DNA from: NIOZ-UU13 sp964444135
GTDB taxonomy: Bacteria > Planctomycetota > Phycisphaerae > Sedimentisphaerales > Anaerobacaceae
Assembly (NCBI GenBank): GCA_964444135.1
Contig: CAYUFX010000014.1
Span: forward strand, 1 to 64,000
Reading direction: 5' to 3'
Length of the DNA stretch: 64,000 nt
Part shown: positions 26,813 through 35,515 of the stretch, one piece after another
How the letters are laid out: every line of letters starts with the position of its first letter
Numbering within the stretch: the stretch's first letter is position 1
The notes under the pieces: generated by a model
The model's input: only the letters and a program-made list of their open reading frames with translations
Database searches by the model: none
What the model was told of the DNA's origin: nothing
Made by a program: the position numbers and the translations under genes

Positions 26813-26988
26813 TAAGGAGGAGGGGGGGTGAAGTAGGATTTAATTTTTAAAGTTATTTGCCTGCCACCGCTTGCGTCTGGCGGGGGCCAAAGGCTGATTT
26901 CCTTCAAACCTGGCCCTGGCTTGGCCAGCATTTCCTGATGCGGCCTCGGACTCCGCCGAGACAAGTGCCAAGACGAGAGCTGCTCCAT
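26812..26988 (-). other. Candidate short transcript: 58-codon frame or small RNA
   Basis: Between an ECF-type promoter (27025-27049) and a terminator (26786-26812) lies about 200 bases with no known gene. One frame from the ATG at 26988 has TAGGA seven bases upstream and encodes 58 residues ending in a proline run. Its composition does not look convincingly coding. The RNA itself would fold extensively (GCCAGGGCC with GGCCC, and CCGCCAGACGCAAGCGGTGG). A loop-like phrase GGTTTGAAGGAAATCAGCC (26910-26892) superficially recalls the SRP RNA apical domain, but one of the conserved loop bases differs. I leave the choice open. Confidence 0.4.
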
Positions 26989-27024
26989 AGAAACGTCCTA
27001 TAACTGCTGCTCCTAATATCTATA

Positions 27025-27049
27025 GACGCAGGTCAGCCCAAAAAGTTAC
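27025..27049 (-). promoter_or_regulatory. ECF sigma-type promoter GTAAC-N16-CGTC
   Basis: On the minus strand GTAAC (27049-27045) and CGTC (27028-27025) are separated by 16 bases. This matches the usual AAC-containing -35 box and CGTC-type -10 box of group IV (ECF) sigma factors. An ECF sigma gene is encoded at 28864-29394 on the same strand. Only the motif and spacing are seen; the regulation is inferred. Confidence 0.5.
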
Positions 27050-27154
27050 AGGATTTCTCAAAAATTTCTCAAAATTACGTAAAAATACTGATTCCACAAC
27101 GCAGATGCCGCAGTTTCCAAGTGATTAACGCGGATAAATCAGTGAAATCTGTGG

Positions 27155-27237
27155 AGATAAAAAAGGCCGAGCAAATTCATCACTTCACTATGTTCAGGAA
27201 AGGCCTGAGCAATGTCGAAAGAACAAGCCCGGCCTTT
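27155..27237 (-). terminator. Terminator-like hairpin after the sigma-linked membrane gene
   Basis: AAAGGCCG (27162-27169) pairs with CGGCCTTT (27230-27237) around a long loop that contains a second small stem (CAGG/CCTG). The minus-strand 3' side ends in TTTTTTT. It lies 29 bases past the stop of the gene at 27266-28867. Confidence 0.6.
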
Positions 27238-27265
27238 GTAATTGTAGTCGTGCTTGAACAGTAAA

Positions 27266-28867
27266 TTATTTTGGTAAATTCTCTGGATCAAAAATCCCTT
27301 CCGGAAATTCTGGATCAGTCTCAAGATAAACCATCTTGTTTTTGCCAAGGCCTTTAATCCTTTTTGGATACCACTGACTTGCCTCTGTTCGACCAAATTC
27401 TGTTACATCAGTTACCTGGCTATATTTATTATCGATCCGCCTTTGGCAAATATAATCTCGATTGGGATTCAAATAAAACTCTTTTCCTTGCACTTCGACA
27501 CGAATAAGTTTGTTTTCTCTGGCATAATCGTCCTGGATAACATCAGCAGAGCCTCTAATATCAGGCCAACCCATATCTGCAATGGGACATGAGTTCCAAA
27601 ATTCGCTTATCGACCATTTTCTGCCTTCGATTATCTGTTTTGTTGTTTTCCAGACCCCGTCATCTTCGCGACGAGAATTGTGATAGTAATTCCTTTCATA
27701 GATGGAGATTGATATCTGTCCGCGAGCTTTGCATGCTTGTGACCATTTTAGTATCGAATCAAAAGTATTTCCGATTTCCGCTGCTTGCTGTCGCCACTGG
27801 ACGCCGATAGGTCCGGGCCTAAACATAAAGTGCCGTTCTTCTCTGAAACGTGTGCCATCGGTGTAAAAAATATCTACAGATTCAATTGGTGTGCCCAAAA
27901 TGGAAAGCTCACTGGTCACGATAGCAATATACCTGTCCGTTGTTTTCCGGCGATAGGATTGATAGACCCGTTTGATATCCCACCACGATGGCAGTGGAAG
28001 ACTGTTTATCATAGGTATATCGCTCGGTAATCCAATCTCATAGATATTTGCTGGGCCGTGCTCGGGATACTCAAACGTTCCTTTTTCCACCCGCTGCGGC
28101 TTGCCGGTTTTTGTATTTATATATCTCCTTTCTTCAGCGATAGGTAAAGATGTTGCCGTATCCACAAATATTTTGCCGCGAATAGCTGCCATTCCGGGTT
28201 TGATTGCCGAGACTATCTCAAATACCTCAACTTCTTGTCCATCGTATTGTCCTGTTTTTCGTGTAACTTCACCACCGAATGGTATCATTCGCTGAATGTT
28301 CCTTTCTAACCAGCTCCAGGGCGTATTTGCCTCTAACGGCAGTTTTTTACTGGACAAAGCTGTAACGACGATCCTTTTTGATACAGGATTATAGGTATGA
28401 ATTTCCTGATTGGTGTAATCGGAATATGTAATGAGACCGCTATAATATCTCTGTATTACAATTTGTGACTTGAATGAATACCATATTTCAGTATCCGTTC
28501 GGTCCTCTTCGGATTTCTTATTTCCCATCTCATCCAGCATATATCCTGTATAACTGATATACATCCAGGGCACATTTCTAACTGCCTCTTTAACTTTCGC
28601 GTATGCTGCGGTTGTACCATCGAGAGAGACATTAAATGGATTTATGCCAATGAGTACCGCAATAATTATCACCGCGGCGGCGGCTAATTTGGTTATTGGG
28701 CTTTTCATAATGATTCTCCAGACATTTTGTACCGTGACAGCAGCGGAAGGATTGGCAATCGATGTACTATCAATACGGCTCATTACGCTCTCGATGAGTG
28801 ACTCGTCAGGGCGGATTGCCTGAGCCAGTTTTTCCAATCTTTTTTCTATTGTTTCTTTAGCAGTCAT
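27266..28867 (-). CDS. Membrane protein coupled to an ECF sigma factor (anti-sigma-like)
   Basis: The protein is 533 residues. Residues 1-55 are a soluble N-terminus (MTAKETIEKRLEKLAQAIRP) of the kind that contacts sigma factors. A single transmembrane helix follows at about 57-77 (ITKLAAAAVIIIAVLIGINP). Then comes a roughly 450-residue exported beta-rich domain with no motif I can name. Its ATG overlaps the stop of the sigma gene (ATGA), so the two are translationally coupled. This is the usual arrangement of ECF sigma and anti-sigma pairs in planctomycetes, though no classical zinc anti-sigma HxxxCxxC motif is seen. I infer that it senses an envelope or external signal and holds the sigma factor. 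Confidence 0.6.
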   Translation of the reverse strand: MTAKETIEKRLEKLAQAIRPDESLIESVMSRIDSTSIANPSAAVTVQNVWRIIMKSPITKLAAAAVIIIAVLIGINPFNVSLDGTTAAYAKVKEAVRNVPWMYISYTGYMLDEMGNKKSEEDRTDTEIWYSFKSQIVIQRYYSGLITYSDYTNQEIHTYNPVSKRIVVTALSSKKLPLEANTPWSWLERNIQRMIPFGGEVTRKTGQYDGQEVEVFEIVSAIKPGMAAIRGKIFVDTATSLPIAEERRYINTKTGKPQRVEKGTFEYPEHGPANIYEIGLPSDIPMINSLPLPSWWDIKRVYQSYRRKTTDRYIAIVTSELSILGTPIESVDIFYTDGTRFREERHFMFRPGPIGVQWRQQAAEIGNTFDSILKWSQACKARGQISISIYERNYYHNSRREDDGVWKTTKQIIEGRKWSISEFWNSCPIADMGWPDIRGSADVIQDDYARENKLIRVEVQGKEFYLNPNRDYICQRRIDNKYSQVTDVTEFGRTEASQWYPKRIKGLGKNKMVYLETDPEFPEGIFDPENLPK

Positions 28868-29394
28868 TTTTCCGACCTCTCTAATATTTTTCGCAGACGT
28901 CTGTGTGCTCGCGAAAGCTGTTTGGTTACAGTGCCGACGCTTCGGCCGAGTGAATTAGCGACATCATTGACGCTGTTGTCGCCGAAATAGCGAAGCATTA
29001 CGACCTGTTTTTCGGCACCGGGCAGTTTTACAACGGCAGCTAAAAGTCTCTGTTTGTCCTCATCGAGCCGGCCGTTCGGATTTTCTATCACCGCGGTCCG
29101 CCGCAGGCGGATCTCCAGCCGGGTCTCTTTTGGTCTTCGCCGGGCCGAATCCAGTGCGCATCTGCGGGTGATTTTCATCAGCCAGTGGCCGAAAGCTTCA
29201 GGTTTTCGCAGCCCGGCCAACCGTTCGTAAGCTCTTACGAAAGCGTCCTGCGAGACATCTGTTGCCGAATGATAATCGCCTAAAACGTCCAGCGCAACGG
29301 CACGTACAGGTCGTTCATAACGTTTTACAAGCACGGCAAAAAGGTCTTTTTCGCCGCTTAAGACAGCATTTACCAATTCGGCATCTGTTCGCAT
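28864..29394 (-). CDS. ECF-family RNA polymerase sigma factor
   Basis: The protein is 176 residues from the ATG at 29394, preceded by AGGAGA. An in-frame ATG 102 bases further upstream lacks such a site. Region 2 (residues about 10-75) contains DLFAVLVKRYERPVRAVALD and DVSQDAFVRAYERL. Region 4 (about 115-170) contains LPGAEKQVVMLRYFGDNSVN followed by a helix-turn-helix GRSVGTVTKQLSRA. The short length and missing regions 1 and 3 mark an ECF factor. It directs transcription of a stress or envelope regulon. The stop overlaps the next gene's start by four bases. A promoter with ECF-type boxes lies 1.8 kb downstream at 27025-27049. Confidence 0.9.
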   Translation of the reverse strand: MRTDAELVNAVLSGEKDLFAVLVKRYERPVRAVALDVLGDYHSATDVSQDAFVRAYERLAGLRKPEAFGHWLMKITRRCALDSARRRPKETRLEIRLRRTAVIENPNGRLDEDKQRLLAAVVKLPGAEKQVVMLRYFGDNSVNDVANSLGRSVGTVTKQLSRAHRRLRKILERSEK

Positions 29395-29580
29395 TACAGG
29401 GTCTCCTGTTGAAGCGCTACTACTATTAAGAGCTGATTTATGGCGAAAATGCGACAAGAAAAAATTTTTTTCCGGCGATGATGCCAGAGCAATCACGCGC
29501 TAATTAAGTGTGAGCCTATGCACAATTTATGCCTGACAAGAAGACCCTGCCAGTGTATCTAAGATGCAGCAGATGCAGAG

Positions 29581-29949
29581 CTACTTTTTTAATTGTTTTA
29601 TGTGCCTCATCCCTTCGTTAAGGCGCCATTCAAGCGATGAAAGTATCCAGAATTGGAAGTGATTCACACGCATTTGTAAATGTATCATGTAGATTATTTT
29701 TATTGATAGCGTTACCGTTGCCAGTTCGATCATCAGAAGACGTGTTTTTTCGCCTCCTATTATTGAGCCTATAACGGAGACCGCAATTATAGTAATAAAA
29801 ATTACGTTAATGAACTTTGTACGAAATTTTGGTACGCCGCCGATTTTACCTATGATAGCTCTGACCCGCTCTTTTTCCTGTTGGAAGTGTTCCAGCTCCT
29901 GCTTTAAGTCGCTGATTTCATTCTCGGTATTTTTGTAGTCTTTATTCAT
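29581..29949 (-). CDS. Small coiled-coil membrane protein, unknown
   Basis: The protein is 122 residues with AAAAGGGG ahead of the ATG. Residues 5-38 form an acidic/basic coiled coil (ENEISDLKQELEHFQQEKER). It is followed by two hydrophobic helices (about 47-66 and 70-90). The remainder is basic and amphipathic. I do not recognise the family. It lies upstream of the sigma gene on the same strand, but 187 bases away with no shared signal. Confidence 0.5.
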   Translation of the reverse strand: MNKDYKNTENEISDLKQELEHFQQEKERVRAIIGKIGGVPKFRTKFINVIFITIIAVSVIGSIIGGEKTRLLMIELATVTLSIKIIYMIHLQMRVNHFQFWILSSLEWRLNEGMRHIKQLKK

Positions 29950-30523
29950 GATTTCCCCTTTTTGCTAAAAACAGCAAAGTTCATTCATCTTGAAATTTTC
30001 TATAGTCATATCCGATATAACTTTCACACATTTTTATCGTTGTGATTATCAGGTTATCTTAATCCATCGGTTTCATTGACACAAATATTTTGGGCATTTT
30101 TTGCCTTACTCTTTCGCCTCGGCCGAAAAAAATGAAAAAATCTTGTGTTATTTACGCATTCCTAAAACACAATCGGTGCGATGTGTCCAATATACGAAAA
30201 ATAGCGGAGGGAATGTGAAACCACAAATGAAAAGCTGTCAAATGTGAAAACTCTGACCGCTGGTATTTCTGTTCTTGATTTCGGAAAGTTTGAGGTAATT
30301 TTTCCTAATTTTGCCGTTTCTTATAATCCCCGAAAAGATTTGCCTTGAAATTTCCTGAATTTACTGTTAAATGCGATGGCTTTAACCTAATCCTGCGATG
30401 ATGGAATTGCTTTGCATTAGGATTTTGTGCAGGCTGATGGAAAATTTTGGATTTATCGGATTTTGTAAAGTCCGCTGTGATAAGAAAATGTGAAAAAACA
30501 GACAAAGAAAGGGAAGACCCGGA
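29950..30523. other. Intergenic region, no gene seen
   Basis: The region between two divergent genes is AT-rich. An AGCGGAGGGAAT site at about 30204 precedes only a ten-codon frame. An AGGGAAG site at about 30510 serves the enolase-fusion gene. I see no RNA gene or repeat. Confidence 0.5.
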
Positions 30524-33220
30524 ATGGACAAAGTTACAGGAACAAAAATGAAATTGAGTAAAATAGAGGATAGATTAGCAGTCCCGCTGGAAAAGGCTAA
30601 AGCCAAAGCTGCGGGATATTTAGAGCGAGGCTGGGTAATTGCAAACCATAAGCTGGTTTCATTCCACGCCGCATTTATTTCCTCGGTGTTGAGTGTCCCG
30701 GCCGATGTCGAGAACAAGTTCCAGACGCTGCGCTTTATGTTCGTAAGCTGGGAAACCATTGTTTCTCTGGCTATCTGGTATCTGTCCTGGCATATTGGCA
30801 TCGCCATCCACGAAATGGGGCACTTCCTGGAAGCCGTTAAGCTGACCGCCTTGAGCAAGAACTCCCAGGAAAAAGCGGAAGCCGTTGTGAAAGGCGGGGG
30901 CGGCAAGTTCGGATGGTACGCGAAGATGTTCCTGCTGATACCGTGGGGCAGGTTCTACGGCGTCAAGAAGGAAGGTGGCAACTTCGCCCCCGATGCCCCG
31001 TACAATCTGGCCGTGGCCGCTGTCGCGCCTCTCTGGAGCGGATACCTGGCTTTGATATTTTTGCCGATTGCCGCAATAGGCATAGGCGTCGGGCTGGCCG
31101 CAAATATAGACATCCTCATTTATATCGGCCGGTTCCTCCTGGCTCCGGGCTGCGTGGGCCTGCTGGACAGGCTGCTGGCGGACCCCGGCAAGCTCAAAGA
31201 GTTCCGAAGAAGAGAGAAACTTGCCGCCGAACAGGCGGCCAGGGCCGCAGAAGCCGTCTCTGAGGAAAGCTGGTTCTACCAGGTGGTAAAAGTCAAGCAA
31301 AAACTGCTCGATACGAGAATGCAGTCAGTCAAGCTCAAAGACGGGACTAAGGTCACTGCTCCGTGGCAGTTCAGAAATTGCGCCATGGGCGGACGCCATA
31401 CTGAGAAGGAGTATCCCGAAAGCAACATCAGTATGCAGGAGAGCATGTTTATGCCCCTGTCCGCAAAGACCTACGAAGATGCGCAGGAAATGACGGTGAA
31501 GTTGCAGTATCGGTTGAAGGAGATTATTGAATCCGCACCCGGGGCGAAGGTTATGGGCGTCGGCAGCGAAGGGGGCATCGCCACCTATGTGGATAAAGAA
31601 CCCAACGACAGAGTGCCTGAACAGAGGATGTGGAGAATGATGAAACAGGCTATCCTCGATTGTGAGTATGTGCCGGGTATAGATGTCGCGATTGCACTTG
31701 ACCCGGCCGCCTCTGAGCTGGAAAACGCTTACCGCGAGGAGACCGGGCAGAAGGACTCGGTCGGGATGTATCGTTTCTGGAGGGACAAGAGCAAGGTCGA
31801 TATGAGCCGGGATGAAATCCTCGAGCTTTACAAGGAGGCCATGGAGACCGGCGTGCCCGTGCTTTCAATTGAAGACGGCTTTGGTGAGCTCGACCATGAA
31901 GGCTGGAAGAACCTGATGAAGGAGCTCGGGGACAAGATTTTTGTCATTGGCGACGACCTGGTTACAACCAAGGATGAAAACATCGAGAGCTGCGCGAGGA
32001 ACGGCGAGATTAACACCACACTTATCAAAGCCAACCAGATTGGAACTTTGTCGGAGACGGTGCTTGCCATGCTGACCTCTTTGGCCTATGGAGCAGAACT
32101 TGTGGTCTCTCATCGTTCCAAGTCACCGAATGACCCGTTCGAGGCGGAAATATCGACCGCTATGAACACTTTGGGTATGAAGGCCGGCGGCGGAGCCAAT
32201 ACCGAAAGACTGCAGAAGTACGGACGGGTTATGGAAATAATAGCGCTGGCCAAGGCCTCGCAGCGGGAGATGACCGGCGAAGAGAGAAAAGAGGTAGAAG
32301 AAAACGTCAAAGAATTAGTGAGGATATTAACCGGCAAAGAAGATGTATCAGTTATGACGGATGCGGCGGAAATCGATATTACAGGCCTGTTGATGCGAAT
32401 GTTGGCGATCGAAACCGTCAGTGGAACCGAGGAGGCAACCAATGCAGGCATACCATCCGCGGCGGCAACCCTGTTCTTAGGCAAAACCGGAACCATCCGT
32501 TTCAAGGGCTCAACACCTTTGGGACAATCAGCCGGAATGGATGAGGCCGTCCACTATATTGACAGCATCATCACCGCTGGCCAACTCACCGAGAAGTACC
32601 CGGATCTATTTAATGATGCCGGAGATGGCACATATCGCTTCAAGAAGGGTCTGGACTTTCCCGCCATCAAGGCCAAAAACGACGAGAACCTGCTGAATCG
32701 ATGGCGGCTGGCCAGACGCTACGAGGGTAAGGGCTGTATGGAGGCCGTCAGGCACATCGAAACAGTTCTTGCCAAGGCGTTTACCGGCCGGAGGCTTGCC
32801 AAGCTTGGCAGCCTGCTCGACGTGGACAAAGAGCTGCTGCGTTTGGAGCACGACCAGGCCGTGGCTGTCGGTATGCTCTCTGATAAGGCATCGAACGAGG
32901 ACAAGATTAAAGTAATGCAGAGAAAAGGAGTCCTCGGCATGAATGCGATTCTGTCGATGTCACTGGCTCTGGGCCGGGCCATCGCGGCAAGCCAGGGCAA
33001 GGAGCTCTGGCAACTTATTCGGGAAATGGCCGGAGAGACTATGGCCAAGTTTGCCGCGGCAAATGCAACGAACGGCGACAAAAAAGATTTGGCGGCTCTC
33101 AAGACCATGGACTTCGAGGAGCTGAAAGCGCAATTTATCAAAATCTCTCAGGAAGCAATCAAAGAGAAGAAGAATATATACGAGCTGCTTCGAGAACAGC
33201 TTCCGGTTTATCCTGTATAA
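30524..33220 (+). CDS. M50-like membrane domain fused to a circularly permuted enolase
   Basis: The protein is 898 residues, about twice the usual enolase length (~430). Residues 1-225: membrane domain with helices at about 76-95, 162-190 and 193-213, and the metalloprotease motif HEMGH (96-100), as in site-2/M50 peptidases. Residues 226-250: charged helix. Residues 255-575: enolase barrel with all expected active-site elements in order: GGRHT (H292), QES (E306), SEGG (E349), ALDPAAS (D393), SIEDG (E450), GDD (477-478), LIKANQIG (K502), SHRS (529-532) and GMKAG (K553). Residues about 640-840: the enolase cap that normally comes first, with GSTPLGQSAGMDEA (catalytic-loop serine region), YEGKGCMEAVRHIE and KGVLGMNAILSMSLALGRAI. 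So the cap follows the barrel. It would interconvert 2-phosphoglycerate and phosphoenolpyruvate if active. AGGGAAG precedes the ATG. The enolase identity is firm; the protease activity is not. Confidence 0.85.
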   Translation: MDKVTGTKMKLSKIEDRLAVPLEKAKAKAAGYLERGWVIANHKLVSFHAAFISSVLSVPADVENKFQTLRFMFVSWETIVSLAIWYLSWHIGIAIHEMGHFLEAVKLTALSKNSQEKAEAVVKGGGGKFGWYAKMFLLIPWGRFYGVKKEGGNFAPDAPYNLAVAAVAPLWSGYLALIFLPIAAIGIGVGLAANIDILIYIGRFLLAPGCVGLLDRLLADPGKLKEFRRREKLAAEQAARAAEAVSEESWFYQVVKVKQKLLDTRMQSVKLKDGTKVTAPWQFRNCAMGGRHTEKEYPESNISMQESMFMPLSAKTYEDAQEMTVKLQYRLKEIIESAPGAKVMGVGSEGGIATYVDKEPNDRVPEQRMWRMMKQAILDCEYVPGIDVAIALDPAASELENAYREETGQKDSVGMYRFWRDKSKVDMSRDEILELYKEAMETGVPVLSIEDGFGELDHEGWKNLMKELGDKIFVIGDDLVTTKDENIESCARNGEINTTLIKANQIGTLSETVLAMLTSLAYGAELVVSHRSKSPNDPFEAEISTAMNTLGMKAGGGANTERLQKYGRVMEIIALAKASQREMTGEERKEVEENVKELVRILTGKEDVSVMTDAAEIDITGLLMRMLAIETVSGTEEATNAGIPSAAATLFLGKTGTIRFKGSTPLGQSAGMDEAVHYIDSIITAGQLTEKYPDLFNDAGDGTYRFKKGLDFPAIKAKNDENLLNRWRLARRYEGKGCMEAVRHIETVLAKAFTGRRLAKLGSLLDVDKELLRLEHDQAVAVGMLSDKASNEDKIKVMQRKGVLGMNAILSMSLALGRAIAASQGKELWQLIREMAGETMAKFAAANATNGDKKDLAALKTMDFEELKAQFIKISQEAIKEKKNIYELLREQLPVYPV

Positions 33221-33269
33221 ATAAGATTATCAGCCCGGCTGGGCCATACAATGGCTTTATGTTCAAACA

Positions 33270-33292
33270 GGGGGCGGTTCACGAGCCGCCCC
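33270..33292. other. GC-rich hairpin after the enolase fusion
   Basis: GGGGCGG and CCGCCCC pair with a short loop just downstream of the fusion gene. There is no T run, so it may be an mRNA-stabilising or rho-dependent element and not an intrinsic terminator. Confidence 0.45.
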
Positions 33293-33317
33293 TCAATACA
33301 AGGACATAAGAACCTAT

Positions 33318-33800
33318 ATGCAAGGGCGAAACGTTATCCAGACGATTTTGTTTGTCATCTTTTTCAGCATCGGTGCGGCTTCGCTGGGCGTTTCTATACT
33401 TTGTGATGACCTTGTTCAGTACTATCGGAACAGGCAGCTCTTAAGGGTAACGCAGCAATCCGTGGATCGGCTCAAATCCCTGAACACTGACTACGATATA
33501 TTGCTTGAGCAGTTGGAAAAAGACCCTAATCTTATTAAGCGTCTCGCCCCGGCTACGCTCGGCACCGAGCCTGAAGATGCGAACGCTGTTTACCCCAGAG
33601 CAACCCCCGAGCAGTTGGCTCCCGCTCACAAAGCATTGATGGAGGACCAAAAGGACCAATCCGATGCGGCGATGCTGCCCGAGTGGCTCACCAGGTGCAG
33701 CGAGCCTCGCCGGCGAATGACACTTTTTGTAGCCGGCTCGGTCTTAATCCTTATCTCGTTTACCTGTTTCGCCCCAGTTAAACAGACCCCCGCAAAATAA
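33318..33800 (+). CDS. Two-helix membrane protein, unknown
   Basis: The protein is 160 residues. A first transmembrane helix lies at about 8-27 (QTILFVIFFSIGAASLGVSI). A central soluble part of about 100 residues has a short coiled segment (RVTQQSVDRLKSL) and a proline/alanine-rich stretch. A second helix lies at about 134-152 (MTLFVAGSVLILISF). No family is recognised. It follows the enolase fusion by 97 bases in the same direction and could be cotranscribed past the hairpin at 33270. Confidence 0.6.
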   Translation: MQGRNVIQTILFVIFFSIGAASLGVSILCDDLVQYYRNRQLLRVTQQSVDRLKSLNTDYDILLEQLEKDPNLIKRLAPATLGTEPEDANAVYPRATPEQLAPAHKALMEDQKDQSDAAMLPEWLTRCSEPRRRMTLFVAGSVLILISFTCFAPVKQTPAK

Positions 33801-33950
33801 CATCAGTAAATTTCTACTTTAGAGTTCGCCGCAACGGGAGATTTGGGTTTGACGAAAGCCGTCCTTTTGTTTACACTTTAGGGGCCATTTTGTTTTTTCG
33901 TCGAGTAAGTTGATACCTAATAAGAGTAATCAAAGGGAAGGAGTCAAATC

Positions 33951-35285
33951 ATGCAGTCGAATAAACATATTTCACGCCGACGCTTTATAAAACGAGCTAC
34001 AGGTGCTTCTGTTGGAGCAATAAGCTTCCCGTATGTCGTTTCGTCCTCAGCGTTGGGCAAGGCCGGCAGCGTTGCTGCGAGTAACCGAATCACGGTCGGC
34101 TGTATCGGCGTTGGGCCCCAAGGCACCGCGGTTATGCGCAACTTCCTGGCCCAAAAGGATGCCCGGGTCGTGGCGGTTTGTGATGTTAAAAGCAATGTTC
34201 TCCAGGCGGCCCAGGAGTTAGTGAACAAGCATTACCAAAGCACCGGCTGCGCAGCTTATAATGACTTTCGCAAGCTGAATGCACGCGATGACATTGATGT
34301 TGTCCTTGCCGCTACCCCGGACCACTGGCACGTGCTGGTAGCGCTGGCTGCTGTCAGGGCGGGAAAGGACGTGTATCTGGAAAAACCGATGGGGCTCAGT
34401 CTCGCCCAGGACCAGGCCCTGCGTGCCGCTGTGCACCGTCATGGAAGGGTCTTTCAGTTCGGCACCCAGCAGCGCTCAAGCCGTGATTTCCGTTTTGCCT
34501 GTGAGCTGGCCCTGAACGGCCGAATCGGAAAACTGCACACCATAAATGTCTGGTCTCCCGGCAGCAGCCAGGGCGGCTCGCCGGAACCCGTGCCTGTGCC
34601 GGAATGGCTTGATTATAATATGTGGTTAGGGCCGGCCCCTTATACGCCCTATACCAAAGACCGCTGCTCTAATGCGCTTTGGTGGTTCATTTCCGACTAT
34701 GCCCTCGGATTTATCGCCGGCTGGGGCGTGCATCCGCTGGACATCGCACTATGGGGCGGTGGTGAAAAAGTCACCTGCCCGGTGGAAATCGAGGGCAAAG
34801 GCGTCTGGCCAACCGAAGGAGTATGCGACACGGCTATGAACTGGAATATTTTCTGCAGGTATGACAGCGGTGTAACGATGAACTTTACCGGTGACCCTTT
34901 CCCGGAAGAATGGAAGGAGCGTTACGGAAGAACGACCTCTCACGGCACAGCCTTTGAGGGCACCGAAGGATGGGTGCACGTTGACCGCTCCGGCATTAAC
35001 GCTTATCCGAAGAAGCTGCTGACCACCGAGTTCGGGCCGAACGAAATTAACCTTTATAAGAGCAGCAACCACGTAAGAAACCTGTTGGACTGTGTAAAAA
35101 GCAGGGCCGATACGATATGCCCCATTGATGTGGCTGTGCAGGCGGACATAATTTGCCATATCAGTGACATTGCCATACGGCTTGAGCAAAAACTCAAGTG
35201 GGACCCGAAAACCGAGCGCTTCGTCAACAATGAGCCAGCCGACCGTCGGCTCTCTCGTCCGATGCGAAGCCCCTGGACGCTGTGA
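33951..35285 (+). CDS. Tat-exported Gfo/Idh/MocA-family oxidoreductase
   Basis: The protein is 444 residues with a twin-arginine signal (SRRRFIKRATGASVGAISFP). The Rossmann fold starts at VGCIGVGPQGTAVMRNF, followed by AVCDV. The EKP catalytic lysine motif is in VYLEKPMGLS, and the C-terminal domain contains WGVHPLDIALWGG, typical of planctomycete members. Family enzymes oxidise or isomerise sugars, inositols or glycosides with NAD(P). Tat export suits a cofactor-loaded periplasmic enzyme. AAGGAG precedes the ATG. It lies 230 bases before a DUF1080-ThuA lipoprotein in the same orientation, a common pairing in saccharide utilisation loci. Confidence 0.88.
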   Translation: MQSNKHISRRRFIKRATGASVGAISFPYVVSSSALGKAGSVAASNRITVGCIGVGPQGTAVMRNFLAQKDARVVAVCDVKSNVLQAAQELVNKHYQSTGCAAYNDFRKLNARDDIDVVLAATPDHWHVLVALAAVRAGKDVYLEKPMGLSLAQDQALRAAVHRHGRVFQFGTQQRSSRDFRFACELALNGRIGKLHTINVWSPGSSQGGSPEPVPVPEWLDYNMWLGPAPYTPYTKDRCSNALWWFISDYALGFIAGWGVHPLDIALWGGGEKVTCPVEIEGKGVWPTEGVCDTAMNWNIFCRYDSGVTMNFTGDPFPEEWKERYGRTTSHGTAFEGTEGWVHVDRSGINAYPKKLLTTEFGPNEINLYKSSNHVRNLLDCVKSRADTICPIDVAVQADIICHISDIAIRLEQKLKWDPKTERFVNNEPADRRLSRPMRSPWTL

Positions 35286-35515
35286 AATTGATTATTGATT
35301 ATTTGTTTATCTTCTTATTGCAAAGGAAACTTCTGACGACTGCCTGGAACCAGAAGTGTCATTCCCGCGAAACCTGTCCTGAGCATGGTCGAAGGAGCGG
35401 GAATCCAGATTTCTTTAAATAATTTGTAATATCTTTTCGGAAAATACTCTTACCAAAACTGGTATTGCGTTTGGTTTCGTGCAAACTTTACAAAACGATT
35501 AAGGAGAAAAGTCAA

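Noticed and set aside
26812..26988. SRP RNA gene
   Set aside because: One loop-like phrase is suggestive, but a conserved base differs and the flanking arms do not give the full SRP fold; kept only as an untyped candidate transcript.
30659..31300. 213-codon minus-strand frame within the enolase fusion
   Set aside because: Antisense shadow of a strongly conserved coding region.
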